A DNA stretch of 59,296 nt. It comes from Actinomycetota bacterium (lineage in GTDB: Bacteria > Actinomycetota > Aquicultoria > UBA3085 > Oleimmundimicrobiaceae). Made by a program: the position numbers and the translations under genes. Location: the NCBI GenBank assembly GCA_030017835.1, contig JASEGU010000006.1, forward strand, positions 1 through 59,296, written 5' to 3'. Below the pieces are notes generated by a model. It ran no database searches. It saw nothing but the letters and a program-made list of their open reading frames with translations, and had not been told where the DNA came from. Each line of letters opens with the position of its first letter. The stretch's first letter is position 1. Of this stretch, positions 45,440 through 54,069 are shown piece after piece.

Positions 45440-46566
45440 CAGGCCGCCTCCTTCAATTCAAACAGCATAACCTCGAGGGCAAGCCTTTTGTTGACGTTTG
45501 AGCTCAAAAGCTGTTTGGTTTGAATTACCTTCGAAAGTTTCAGGCAAGCCCCTTCCAAGGAGGATCCTTTAAGTGCCTCCTTGACTCCTTTGAGCTGGTC
45601 TAAATTTATCAGGACCCCCTCGCCTGCCCCGGCAAGGAGCGCCGCAAGGTCACGATACCAGGATGAGAAGGTGAATAGAGCCCCCTCGAACAACTCGAGC
45701 TCCTTCTTTGCAACCTCTCTCTTATGTTTGAGCTCAAGCCTCTTTGAGATGGCCGAGGCCTGGGCGGGGCTTCCCGCCGCCTCTTTAAGTTCGGCAAGTT
45801 CGGCCGCATGAGAGTTGGACAGCAAATCGAGCTGCTGTTTGACGCTCTCCATCAGTTCTTCCACCCAATCGGCCAAGGCAAGTTCGTCTAGGGAACCCAT
45901 GTTCCTTATGAGCGATATTATGCTCTCTCTCCTTGTAAGTTCGTAGTCGTCGCCCAAGATCTCAAGGGCCCGGCCAAGTGCCCCTTGGCTCAAGCGGGCC
46001 GCCAGGCTTGCCTTATTCTGATCCACCTTCTTCTCTTTGATCATGGCCTCCACCATGATCTCCCTCCTTAGGCGCTTGAAAAGGATGTGGCTACACCTCG
46101 AGGAGATGGTATCGATGACGCCATCCAGATTGGAGGCTACCAAAATGAAGATGACGCCGCTTGGCGGCTCTTCCAACACTTTAAGGAGGGCATTTGCAGC
46201 CTCTTTGGTCATCCTCTCGATCTCGTCGATGATGTATACCTTATAGGGCGCCTCGAAGGCTCTAATCACGGCGTCCCTTCGCACTTCCCTGATCTGGTCT
46301 ATGGTGATGAAATTGCCCTCCGCCTCCACCTGCCAGACGTCGGGATGGAGGGCGCCCGCTATTTTAACACAAGAACGGCATATGCCGCATCCTTGAGAGG
46401 AACAATTGATGCCCGCGGCAAAGGCGGCTGCTGTGGTCATTTTGCCCACCCCTTTGGGCCCCAAGAAGAGGTAGGCATGGGAGATAGATCCTGAAGATAT
46501 GAAGGTCTTAAGCCTAGATATGGCCTCGTCTTGGCCGAAAATGTCTTCGAAAGAGGTGACTACCAT
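45439..46566 (-). CDS. holB: DNA polymerase III delta' subunit
   Basis: A 375-residue clamp-loader subunit. GQDEAISRLKTFISSGSISHAYLFLGPKGVGKMTTAAAFAAGINC has the P-loop, a four-Cys zinc module follows (CSSQGCGICRSC), and YIIDEIERMTKEAANALLKVLEEPP and SRCSHILFKRL are the AAA+ sensor parts. It pairs with tmk (7-bp overlap) upstream and ricT downstream, the conserved tmk-holB-ricT order. Confidence 0.93.
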   Translation of the reverse strand: MVVTSFEDIFGQDEAISRLKTFISSGSISHAYLFLGPKGVGKMTTAAAFAAGINCSSQGCGICRSCVKIAGALHPDVWQVEAEGNFITIDQIREVRRDAVIRAFEAPYKVYIIDEIERMTKEAANALLKVLEEPPSGVIFILVASNLDGVIDTISSRCSHILFKRLRREIMVEAMIKEKKVDQNKASLAARLSQGALGRALEILGDDYELTRRESIISLIRNMGSLDELALADWVEELMESVKQQLDLLSNSHAAELAELKEAAGSPAQASAISKRLELKHKREVAKKELELFEGALFTFSSWYRDLAALLAGAGEGVLINLDQLKGVKEALKGSSLEGACLKLSKVIQTKQLLSSNVNKRLALEVMLFELKEAA

Positions 46567-47180
46567 AGGGCTTCTTGAAGGGCCGAGACGACCCTCTGGT
46601 GCACCTCTTCTTTGCTTCCTGAGCCGTCCACCACGCAGCAGCGGTCGTCAAAGAGCTGGGCCAGTTTCATAAATCCATCTTGGACGCGGCCGTGAAATTC
46701 CAGGCTCTCCCCTTCAAAGCGATCGGCCCCCTTGGCTCTGGCCCTCCCCAGGCCCTCCTCCAGGGGGAGATTTAAGACTATGGTCAAATGAGGGTTTAGA
46801 TCCTGGGTCGTCCATCTATTCATGTCCAGGAGCTTCTCCAGCGAAAGACCGCGGCCAAATCCCTGGTAGGCTATGGTCGAATCGACATAGCGGTCGGAGA
46901 TGACTATCTTGCCCTCTTCTAGGGCCGGAGCGACCACTTCTGCTATATGCTGGGCCCGGCTGGCCAAGCAGAGAAGAACTTCGGCCCGGTCGTTTAATTC
47001 CGCCGAATCCTCGCTCAATATGATATCCCTTATCTTGTTACCGATTCTGGTGCCACCCGGCTCCCTGGTCGCCAAGACATCGAAGCCCTTGGATTTTAAG
47101 AACTCCTCCAAGAGCCCCAGCTGCGTAGTCTTACCTGATCCCTCTATGCCCTCGAGAGTGATGAACGTCCCTCTGTGCAT
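46560..47180 (-). CDS. tmk: Thymidylate kinase
   Basis: A 206-residue kinase that phosphorylates dTMP to dTDP. ITLEGIEGSGKTTQLGLLEEFLKSKG is the P-loop, ATREPGGTRIGNKIRDIIL the DRX-type region, and VISDRYVDSTIAYQGFGRGL the acceptor site. ATG 47180 is preferred, with GGGCGG upstream; the frame opens 12 codons earlier. It works after ThyX in dTTP synthesis. Confidence 0.95.
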   Translation of the reverse strand: MHRGTFITLEGIEGSGKTTQLGLLEEFLKSKGFDVLATREPGGTRIGNKIRDIILSEDSAELNDRAEVLLCLASRAQHIAEVVAPALEEGKIVISDRYVDSTIAYQGFGRGLSLEKLLDMNRWTTQDLNPHLTIVLNLPLEEGLGRARAKGADRFEGESLEFHGRVQDGFMKLAQLFDDRCCVVDGSGSKEEVHQRVVSALQEALW

Positions 47181-47218
47181 ACAACCACACCGCCCTTCGA
47201 CAATATTTGTTATCATCG

Positions 47219-47746
47219 TTAAAGTTCAACATAAATATCGCCGCCCCTGCTATCTACGGCAACGATGAGGGGGAAATTTTCCACCTCAAGCTGAAAGACG
47301 GCCTCGGGCCCGAGATCTTCATAGGCGACAACTTTGGCCCCCTGCACGAACTCGGAGAGGAGGGCGGCGGCTCCGCCGGTTGCGGCAAAGTAGACGGCCC
47401 CATAATCCTTGATGGCCTGCTTGACCTCTTTAGAGCGAGCGCCCTTGCCGATCATCCCCTTGAGGCCGAGCTTAAGCAACCTTGGGGTAAAAGGATCCAT
47501 GCGGCCGGCCGTGGTCGGCCCGATAGAGCCGATGGTCCGCCCGGGGCCGGCCGGCGTCGGGCCGGCATAGAATATGACTTGGCCGGCAAGATCGATCGGA
47601 AGACTATCCCCGTTATCCAAGGCCTCCATAAACCTCTTGTGAGCGGCATCCCTGGCCGTAAAGATGGTCCCGGTCAAGAGGACCTCGTCTCCCACCTTGA
47701 GACCTTCGATCTCCTCTTTTTTCAGCGGCGTCTCAATCTTAAGCAC
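47219..47746 (-). CDS. fumB: Fumarate hydratase class I, beta subunit
   Basis: A 175-residue C-terminal domain subunit of the two-subunit Fe-S fumarase. LKVGDEVLLTGTIFTARDAAHKRFMEALDNG, IFYAGPTPAGPGRTIGSIGPTTAGRMDPFTP and YFAATGGAAALL are the family signatures. Start GTG 47746, overlapping the MFS gene end by 8 bases. The partner alpha subunit is not adjacent: the transporter gene lies between them, which is unusual. Confidence 0.93.
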   Translation of the reverse strand: MLKIETPLKKEEIEGLKVGDEVLLTGTIFTARDAAHKRFMEALDNGDSLPIDLAGQVIFYAGPTPAGPGRTIGSIGPTTAGRMDPFTPRLLKLGLKGMIGKGARSKEVKQAIKDYGAVYFAATGGAAALLSEFVQGAKVVAYEDLGPEAVFQLEVENFPLIVAVDSRGGDIYVEL

Positions 47747-49094
47747 GTCCGGCTCCGTTGTTTAGGTCTATTTTCCTTGCGGCCAAGAGGCCTGCCACTA
47801 TGACGGCGACCCCGCCCAGTATCAGGGTCATCCTGGCCCCGTTGAAACGGGAGATATAGAGGGGCTGCATGCTGGGTTCGACCATGGTCGCAATCAGCCT
47901 CTTCAATGCGCGGCTTGCGATGTCGGCGATTATTCCAGAGACCGCGAGGGAAGCCAGGAGGAAGACCCTGATCATCGATTCCAGGATGCTAAAGACCCGC
48001 CCCCTTATCTCGTTCTCGACGTTCTCGTGGATTATGGTGTAGGCCGTGATGTTCAAGATGGCCAGATTGACCCCGGCTAAGACGATTATGGCTATAGCGA
48101 GCTGATAATTGGAGATGGACGAGAAGGCCACCATCGAAATACCAAAAGCGAGTATGGAAAAGGAGAATATCTTGTCCTTGGGCAGAAATCTTCCGATCAG
48201 GCCGGCGATGAAGCCGCCTATGACCAGGCCGATGCCGAGGGCCGCAATCAGATACCCGAAACCGGCCTCGCCGATCTTTAGGACCTCGGTCGAATAGACG
48301 ACGCCGAGCGAGTAGATGGAGCCGCCTCCCAGTATGGCTATCCCCAAACTGATCAGCATATATTTGACGACCCCATCCTTGCCCATGAGGGAGAAGCCCC
48401 CGAAGAGGTCCTCTTTGATCTTGAAGAAGTCTATCTTCTCAACCAGATGAGCCTCTGGTTTGGGCAGGCGAATGAAGGAGAGGGCCAAGGCTGAGAGCAT
48501 GAAGGTGGCCGAATCTATATAAAAAGCGGCCGAGGGTCCGGTCAAGCGAGCAAAGAAGGGCAGATGGCCCCAGACCAGTTCGACCAGCAATATGATGGTC
48601 GCCCCAAAAGCCGATCCGATGATCATGGTCAGGTAATTGGTCGTATGCGAGATGGAGTTTGCGGTCAGGATATCTTCTTCCCCGACTATCTCCGGTATTG
48701 AGGCGTCCTTGGCCGGCATGAACAGGATGGCGCAGGTCTCAAGGAGGAAGGCTATCCCATAGACTCCGAAGATGTTCTTCATGAATGGGAGGGTCAGGAT
48801 GAGCAGGCCCCTTATCAGATCGCAGGCTATCATCAGACGGCGCCGGTCGAAGCGATCGACTATGACTCCGGCTACAGGGCCGAAGAAGAGGGCGGGAAGC
48901 ATCTTGAAGACCATGAGCGTTCCCACGGCCAGGCTGGATCTGGAGAGCTTATAGACTAGAGAGATCATGGCGACGACGATGATCCAGTCGCCCAGGCTGG
49001 AGACGGCCTGACCAAACCAGAGGAAGAGGTAGTTTTTATTCCTAAAGAGCCTCTGGTAAGTCGGCTTCTTCTCTTCCAATTCTTCTCCGATCAA
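47739..49094 (-). CDS. MFS transporter (MFS_3-like)
   Basis: A 451-residue permease with about 12 membrane segments. NKNYLFLWFGQAVSSLGDWIIVVAMISLVYKLS at the N-terminus and PALFFGPVAGVIVDRFDRRRLMIACDLIRG (the loop 2-3 motif) fit the MFS_3/enterobactin-exporter-like group. Its substrate is unknown. It is translationally coupled at both ends (TTGA overlap with the fumarase alpha gene, 8-bp overlap with the beta gene). By context a C4-dicarboxylate role is conceivable, but this family usually exports drugs or siderophores. Confidence 0.88.
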   Translation of the reverse strand: MIGEELEEKKPTYQRLFRNKNYLFLWFGQAVSSLGDWIIVVAMISLVYKLSRSSLAVGTLMVFKMLPALFFGPVAGVIVDRFDRRRLMIACDLIRGLLILTLPFMKNIFGVYGIAFLLETCAILFMPAKDASIPEIVGEEDILTANSISHTTNYLTMIIGSAFGATIILLVELVWGHLPFFARLTGPSAAFYIDSATFMLSALALSFIRLPKPEAHLVEKIDFFKIKEDLFGGFSLMGKDGVVKYMLISLGIAILGGGSIYSLGVVYSTEVLKIGEAGFGYLIAALGIGLVIGGFIAGLIGRFLPKDKIFSFSILAFGISMVAFSSISNYQLAIAIIVLAGVNLAILNITAYTIIHENVENEIRGRVFSILESMIRVFLLASLAVSGIIADIASRALKRLIATMVEPSMQPLYISRFNGARMTLILGGVAVIVAGLLAARKIDLNNGAGRA

Positions 49095-49936
49095 ATCGAC
49101 CTCACCCCAGACCTTAAGGCCGCACAGCCGAAATTTATGGCGAGCGGGAGGCTCGCCATATGACAGGGATAGCTCTCGATGTTTACGCCCAAGGCCGTGA
49201 CCCTGCCTCCGAGTCCCCCGGGGCCGATGCCAAGCTCGTTTACCCTCTCAAGCAACCTCTTCTCAAAATCGGCCAGTCTTGGGTCGCCATTCCTTATATC
49301 TATGCTTCTCAAGAGGGCTTTTTTGGCAAGATAGGGGGCGTGGTCGAAGGAACCGCCTATCCCAAGGCCGATGACAAGCGGCGGACAAGGGTTGGGGCCG
49401 GCCTTCTTGACCGCCTCGATTACTGCCCGCTCCACTTCCGCCTCGCCCGAGCCCGGAAGGAGCATCTTTAAGACCCCCACATTCTCGCTGCCCGCGCCCT
49501 TGGACATCACGTGTACCTTTACCTTATCGCCCCCCGTCACCTCGACCGACATCAGGGCCGGGGTATTATCTCCGGTATTCTTCCTCTCATAGAGCGGATC
49601 GGAGACGATAGACTTTCGCAAAAAACCCCTATTGTATCCCCTTCTTATCCCCTGGTTTACGGCCTCGTCAAGCGGGCCTCCGGTCAGGGTAACCCCTTGG
49701 CCGAGCTCGATTAAGACGTTGACCATGCCGGTATCTTGACAGATGGCAAGCCTCTTCTCTCTGGCTATGGCCGCATTTTCGATGAGTTGACTCAAAATTG
49801 AGCGGCCCGTTAGGCTCTCCTCAACCTTGAACGAAATCTTGAGGGCTGAGAGGATATCCTCTCTCATATTGTAGTTGGTCTCTATTGAGAGCTCTTCGAC
49901 CGCCGAGGCTATCAGCGAGGTATCGATCTTTCTCAA
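49091..49936 (-). CDS. fumA: Fumarate hydratase class I, alpha subunit
   Basis: A 281-residue catalytic subunit that binds a [4Fe-4S] cluster and hydrates fumarate to malate. LAICQDTGMVNVLIELGQGV, GAGSENVGVLKMLLPGSG and PNPCPPLVIGLGIGGSFDHAPYLAKKALL show the Cys ligands and active-site loops, with a further Cys near the C-terminus. Start TTG 49936 with GGGTGA upstream. It directly follows mdh. Class I fumarases are oxygen-sensitive, in keeping with an anaerobe. Confidence 0.94.
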   Translation of the reverse strand: MRKIDTSLIASAVEELSIETNYNMREDILSALKISFKVEESLTGRSILSQLIENAAIAREKRLAICQDTGMVNVLIELGQGVTLTGGPLDEAVNQGIRRGYNRGFLRKSIVSDPLYERKNTGDNTPALMSVEVTGGDKVKVHVMSKGAGSENVGVLKMLLPGSGEAEVERAVIEAVKKAGPNPCPPLVIGLGIGGSFDHAPYLAKKALLRSIDIRNGDPRLADFEKRLLERVNELGIGPGGLGGRVTALGVNIESYPCHMASLPLAINFGCAALRSGVRSI

Positions 49937-49950
49937 ATTATCACCCGAAT

Positions 49951-50880
49951 CTATTGAAACGTTGCGCCGAGCTCGATTACGGCTTGCCGAACCTCGTCGG
50001 CCGCAAGCTTCAAGGAGTAGCGCTCCTCCTCATTCAAATCCAACTCGACTATCTTTTCGACCCCAGCCGCGCCAAGTATAATCGGAACCCCCAAGCAGAT
50101 GCCCTCGATGCCGTACTCACCTTGAAGCATGACGGAGGCGGAAAGCAAGCCCTTTTCATCTTTGGCTATCATTTGGACCATCTGAGCGACCGAGGCGGCC
50201 GGAGCGTAGAAGGCGCTTTTCGTCTTGAGATACGAGACGACCTCGGCCCCTCCCCGCTTGGTCCTTTCGGCCAACCCATCCATCTCCTTTTGACCCAACA
50301 GATCCTTGAGCGGCGTCCCCGAGACGGCGGCAAGCCGGCTGAGCGGCATCATCAGCTCACTATGGCTCGCGATGACCTGGGCTGAAACTGAAGCGGGAGA
50401 GACGCTTAGCTCCTCGGAGATGAAGTATCTGAACCGGGCCGAATCGAGGGCGCCGCTCATCCCGATGACGCGGGCCGGCTCAAAGCCGCTTCTTTGAAGT
50501 GTCAGGTGGGTCATCGCGTCCAAGGGGTTGGTGACCACGATGACCTTGGCGGCGGGGGCAAGCCTTGCGATTCTCCCGGCCAAGGGGCCGACGATTTCAG
50601 CATTCTTAAGGAGAAGATCGCTTCTGGTTATGCCCGGCTTTCTGGCAAAACCGGCCGTGATCACTACGATGTCGGAGCCTTCAAGATCATCGAGATCGTC
50701 GCTTCCAAATATCCTGCTTGAAAAGCCGAGGATGGGAGAGGACTCCATCATGTCCAGGGCCGTCCCTTTGGCCAGTCCCTCGACTATGTCTATCAGAAAT
50801 ACGTCAGAAATCTCCTTGGTTGCGATCAGAAAAGCTGAGGTGGAACCGACGTGACCGGCCCCTATGATGGTCGTCTTCAA
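49951..50880 (-). CDS. mdh: Malate dehydrogenase (LDH-like fold)
   Basis: A 309-residue NAD-dependent enzyme. KTTIIGAGHVGSTSAFLIATKEISDVFLIDI is the nucleotide-binding fold; AGFARKPGITRSDLL carries the Arg that selects C4 dicarboxylates, so malate rather than lactate. VVTNPLDAMTHL and GMSGALDSARFRYFI hold further catalytic residues. The usual HGD after the catalytic His reads HSE here (VIASHSELMMPLS), which is unusual. Operon partner of the fumarase genes. Confidence 0.88.
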   Translation of the reverse strand: MKTTIIGAGHVGSTSAFLIATKEISDVFLIDIVEGLAKGTALDMMESSPILGFSSRIFGSDDLDDLEGSDIVVITAGFARKPGITRSDLLLKNAEIVGPLAGRIARLAPAAKVIVVTNPLDAMTHLTLQRSGFEPARVIGMSGALDSARFRYFISEELSVSPASVSAQVIASHSELMMPLSRLAAVSGTPLKDLLGQKEMDGLAERTKRGGAEVVSYLKTKSAFYAPAASVAQMVQMIAKDEKGLLSASVMLQGEYGIEGICLGVPIILGAAGVEKIVELDLNEEERYSLKLAADEVRQAVIELGATFQ

Positions 50881-50933
50881 TTATCATCTCGTCCTTGTCA
50901 GATTAGATTGGCATCGTTAACTTCAAGGCCAAT

Positions 50934-50964
50934 ATTTTATCACATATGGGATTATGGGAGCCAA
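50934..50964 (-). promoter_or_regulatory. Promoter of the mdh-fumarase operon
   Basis: On the minus strand TTGGCT (50964-50959), 19 bases, then TAAAAT (50939-50934) preceded by TGA, an extended -10 (TGATAAAAT). The leader of about 45 bases is followed by AAGGACGAG before the ATG. Confidence 0.5.
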
Positions 50965-51009
50965 GAGCTGGAAGATATATAAAAATAAATCTGCAGTTAA
51001 ACTGGGTTA

Positions 51010-53061
51010 TTATTCCTCTTTATCCGACTTCTTGGTTGGACAGGCGGGATCCAAGCAGAGGATCCAGGGACGTTTCTTGGCCGTCAGCACCTTGACCTTG
51101 GGAGCGCCGCATTCGGCGCAGACCTCACCCTGAGGAATGATCTCTCCGAATTGAGGAAGGGGGAAGGCGGTCTTACAATCGGGATAGGAGGCGCAGCCGA
51201 CAAAGCGCTTCTTGGTCCGCTTGGAGCGGATGACCCGAAGCTCGCCGCAGCAATTTACGCAAGTGCCGACTATCTTGCCTTCGCGGATGCCGTTTCTGAT
51301 CTCCTCACCCACTTCGGCTTCGCGTTCCTCTAGGAGTTTGGTGATATCTCTTAAGATATTGCGGGAACTCGAGACGACAGACTCCTTGTCGGCCTTGCCC
51401 TCGGCTATTCTATCCATGCTCTTTTCCAGCTCGGATGTGAGATCGGGGCTGGCGACGGCGGCTGCGTTCTTGGTCAAGGTTTCGCTGACGGCTATTCCCA
51501 TCTCGGTCGGGATGATGGGGTCGCTGTGGATGTATCCGCGATCGTAGAGGTTCTGAATGATGGCATGGCGAGTCGATTTGGTGCCAAGACCGAGCTTCTC
51601 CATCTCGCCGATGAGGCGGCCCTGACCGTAGCGGCCGGGCGGCCCAGTCTCCTTGGCCTCCAGAAGGGTCTTTTTGACCTTGACCCCATCGCCCTCTTTG
51701 AGGTCTGGGATATCCTCATCCCCTTTGCGCCCGTAGCTGTAGAACCCCAGCCAGCCCTCTTTGACCACGCGCGATCCCTGGATATAGAAGGGCTCGGAGC
51801 CCTTCTCGTCCTTGCGCTCGATCTCGATATCAAGGCGGCTGCTCTGGGTGGTGGCAACCGGGGCCAAGGTGGCCATGAATCTTCTGACCACCAGCTCATA
51901 TACCTTCCACTCTTCCGGACGGAGAGCTTCCTCTTTAGCGAGCCCGGTCGGATGGATGGGCGGATGGTCGGTCGTCTCCTTCTTGCCCCTGGTCGGCTTG
52001 AGTTCCTTCTGGGCCAAAAGCTCTTTGGCCAAGGGGCCAAGCGGCTCGCTCTCGGCAAGGGTGGTCAAGATATCCTTTATGTCGAGCGAGGCCGGATAGA
52101 CGGTATTATCGACCCTGGGGTAACTTATAAGTCCATCCATATAGAGGCCCTCGGCTATGCGCATGGCATAAGAGGGAGAGAGTCCGATTGAGGAAGCCGC
52201 CGTTAAAAAGGCCGTCGTGTTGAAGGGAGATGGCGGAGCAAGCTCCTTGTCCGTCTTTTTGGCCGAGACCACGGTCCCTTTTTGGCCAAGGTTCTCTATT
52301 ACATCCTTGGCCTCTTCTTGCCGCAAGAACCTATCCCTTTTGTGCAGGACCGAAAAGCTATTATCCTTACTATCGGTAAGGAGCGCCTTTATCTGCCAGT
52401 AAGGCTCGGGGATGAAGGCCCGCCTCTCCTTCTCGTTGGAGACTATTAGGGCGAGAGTTGGGCTCTGAACTCGGCCAACCGAAAGGAATTGACGGCCGAG
52501 ACGCATGGAGGCGAGAGAAATAAAGCGGGTGAGCGTCGCTCCCCAGATGAGATCGATATCTTGCCTGGCCTCACCGGCTTTGGCCAGATCGACGTTGAGC
52601 TCCTCCAGTTCGGTAAAGGCCCTCTCTATTTCGGGCGGCGTGAGAGCGGAGAATCTCGCCCTCTTTATGGCCACATCCTTGCGCACTTCCTTTATCTCGC
52701 TGACGGCGTCCAAGCCGATCAGTTCCCCTTCGCGGTCGAAGTCGGTTGCAATTATCACCTCATCCGCCCCTTTGGCCTCCTTCTTTAAGGCCTTGATTAT
52801 CATTTTTTGGGTAGGCACTTTGACTATCTCGGCATCGATCAGCTCGATCGGCTTGATCTTCTGCCAGTTGCTATATTCTTCCGGGAAATCGACCTTGAGG
52901 ATGTGGCCCTTAAGCCCCATCGAGACGGCCTCCTCGCTCCCCATTTTGAAGCGGTAAGAGGGAATGCCGTAGCTCTTCTCCTCCTTGGCTTTGCCCTTGG
53001 AGAGAATGGCGGCTATCCTTTTTGCGGCATTATCTTTTTCGCTGACTATCAGTCTTGCCAT
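51010..53061 (-). CDS. topA: DNA topoisomerase I, archaeal type
   Basis: A 683-residue type IA topoisomerase. The N-terminal TOPRIM region reads LIVSEKDNAAKRIAAILSKG, with GLKGHILKVDFPEEY and VIIATDFDREGELIGLDAV, like euryarchaeal TopA and unlike the usual bacterial VIVESPAKAKTI start. The catalytic Tyr is in LISYPRVDNTVYP, again the archaeal form. GRYGQGRLIGEMEKLGLGTKSTRHAIIQNL is conserved. The C-terminus has cysteine modules (CVNCCGELRVIRS, CASYPDC, CAECGAP, CLDPACP) typical of topA zinc ribbons. ATG 53061 has AAAGG eight bases before. Confidence 0.9.
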   Translation of the reverse strand: MARLIVSEKDNAAKRIAAILSKGKAKEEKSYGIPSYRFKMGSEEAVSMGLKGHILKVDFPEEYSNWQKIKPIELIDAEIVKVPTQKMIIKALKKEAKGADEVIIATDFDREGELIGLDAVSEIKEVRKDVAIKRARFSALTPPEIERAFTELEELNVDLAKAGEARQDIDLIWGATLTRFISLASMRLGRQFLSVGRVQSPTLALIVSNEKERRAFIPEPYWQIKALLTDSKDNSFSVLHKRDRFLRQEEAKDVIENLGQKGTVVSAKKTDKELAPPSPFNTTAFLTAASSIGLSPSYAMRIAEGLYMDGLISYPRVDNTVYPASLDIKDILTTLAESEPLGPLAKELLAQKELKPTRGKKETTDHPPIHPTGLAKEEALRPEEWKVYELVVRRFMATLAPVATTQSSRLDIEIERKDEKGSEPFYIQGSRVVKEGWLGFYSYGRKGDEDIPDLKEGDGVKVKKTLLEAKETGPPGRYGQGRLIGEMEKLGLGTKSTRHAIIQNLYDRGYIHSDPIIPTEMGIAVSETLTKNAAAVASPDLTSELEKSMDRIAEGKADKESVVSSSRNILRDITKLLEEREAEVGEEIRNGIREGKIVGTCVNCCGELRVIRSKRTKKRFVGCASYPDCKTAFPLPQFGEIIPQGEVCAECGAPKVKVLTAKKRPWILCLDPACPTKKSDKEE

Positions 53062-53099
53062 TCTTTTGACCTTTCTTCTTTGCCCTCAATCAAGCGCTT

Positions 53100-53108
53100 A
53101 TGTTAGCA
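53100..53108 (-). promoter_or_regulatory. Extended -10 promoter of topA
   Basis: TGCTAACAT (TGn plus TAACAT at 53105-53100) lies about 39 bases before the topA start, with no clear -35. The string TGTGCTAACAT is shared with the rpmE promoter. Confidence 0.4.
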
Positions 53109-53156
53109 CAGCCCATCGAAAAATAAAAACTAAAATGGTGGATTATTATTTCAACC

Positions 53157-53200
53157 AATAAAAAATCCCGCTTGAGCCGTCTTTGGTTCAAGCGGGATTT
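53157..53200 (-). terminator. Intrinsic terminator of the Tat-cytochrome operon
   Basis: A 13-bp perfect stem (AAATCCCGCTTGA at 53163-53175 with TCAAGCGGGATTT at 53188-53200) with a short inner extension, followed on the minus strand by TTTTTTATT. It lies 20 bp after the b-type cytochrome stop codon. Confidence 0.9.
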
Positions 53201-53219
53201 AATCCTTAAATGAAAAGTA

Positions 53220-53867
53220 TCAGCCAGCCATGCCGCCCCTCATTCTCATCTCATAATCCTCTTTGAGCCCCGGGGTCTCTCTCCAGAATACCCAGTGCAT
53301 CATGATGGGGTTGCCCTCCTGGATGGCGATGGCGGCATGGATGGTGGTGAAGATGACAAAGACCCACATCCCGATGTAGTGAAAAAGGCGGAGCCAAGCG
53401 GCAGCCAGGGCGGCTCCCCCAAAGATGGGAGCAAATGCGAGGAGGAGACTGGACCTGAAGACCAGGGCAAAGCCGGTTATGGCTTGAACGATCAGAAGGA
53501 TCCAGAATAGATTGTAGGTCACCTTCTGAAGCGAGGCATATTTGGCGACTTCGGGATAGTCGTCCTTTAGGTGCAGGTAGTACATGAGGACGGCCGGCGT
53601 ATTCTTGAAATCGGCCGCTCCCATCTTGAGGTCGTCGATGGCCCCTTTGTCAGCGCTCTTAAATCCATAGACTATCCTTAAGATCAGATTGATGACGACC
53701 ACGTACATCAAGATGTAGTGGGTCCATTTCATCAGCTCCATACCCTGATCGAAGAAGGGAAACCGGATATAGAGACCACTGATGGCCAGACCGATTATAC
53801 TTATCATATGAATGAAGTGCGCCATCCTTCTAGGAACCGGCGCATAGGTAAGTTCCGCCACGATCAA
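53220..53867 (-). CDS. b-type cytochrome membrane subunit (Ni/Fe-hydrogenase or formate dehydrogenase cytochrome b family)
   Basis: A 215-residue membrane protein with four membrane segments and histidines placed as in the cytochrome b561 family: RMAHFIHMISIIGLAISGLYIRF, MKWTHYILMYVVVI, LRLFHYIGMWVFVIFTTIHAAIAIQEGNPIMMHWVFW. Such subunits carry electrons between quinones and periplasmic redox enzymes. No catalytic subunit is nearby; a Tat operon lies upstream, and many such enzymes are exported by Tat. The start is the ATG at 53867, nine bases after the small membrane gene. Confidence 0.82.
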   Translation of the reverse strand: MIVAELTYAPVPRRMAHFIHMISIIGLAISGLYIRFPFFDQGMELMKWTHYILMYVVVINLILRIVYGFKSADKGAIDDLKMGAADFKNTPAVLMYYLHLKDDYPEVAKYASLQKVTYNLFWILLIVQAITGFALVFRSSLLLAFAPIFGGAALAAAWLRLFHYIGMWVFVIFTTIHAAIAIQEGNPIMMHWVFWRETPGLKEDYEMRMRGGMAG

Positions 53868-53876
53868 TCCCCCTTT

Positions 53877-54068
53877 TTAATGTTTATGGGCGAGCTTTTC
53901 GCCCGGCTTAGCCTCGTATTCTCCCATGAGCGCCTTGATCTTAACATCCTTTTTTCCCAAAACGTTGCGAGCGAACTGGCCGGTAAATATGCGAATAATG
54001 AAATCTGCTACGAAGAAGGCGAATATAACGGCGATCCAGAGTCCGAAACCCAAGACATCCGCCCACAC
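53877..54068 (-). CDS. Small single-span membrane protein in Tat-cytochrome operon
   Basis: A 63-residue protein with one membrane segment (LGFGLWIAVIFAFFVADFII) and a positively charged, basic tail ending in EKLAHKH. GTG 54068 starts right after the TatC stop with AAAGG five bases upstream, a better start than GTG 54101 inside tatC. No family is recognised. It lies between tatC and the cytochrome b gene, so it may be a subunit or assembly factor of the cytochrome. Confidence 0.7.
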   Translation of the reverse strand: MWADVLGFGLWIAVIFAFFVADFIIRIFTGQFARNVLGKKDVKIKALMGEYEAKPGEKLAHKH

Positions 54069-54069
54069 G

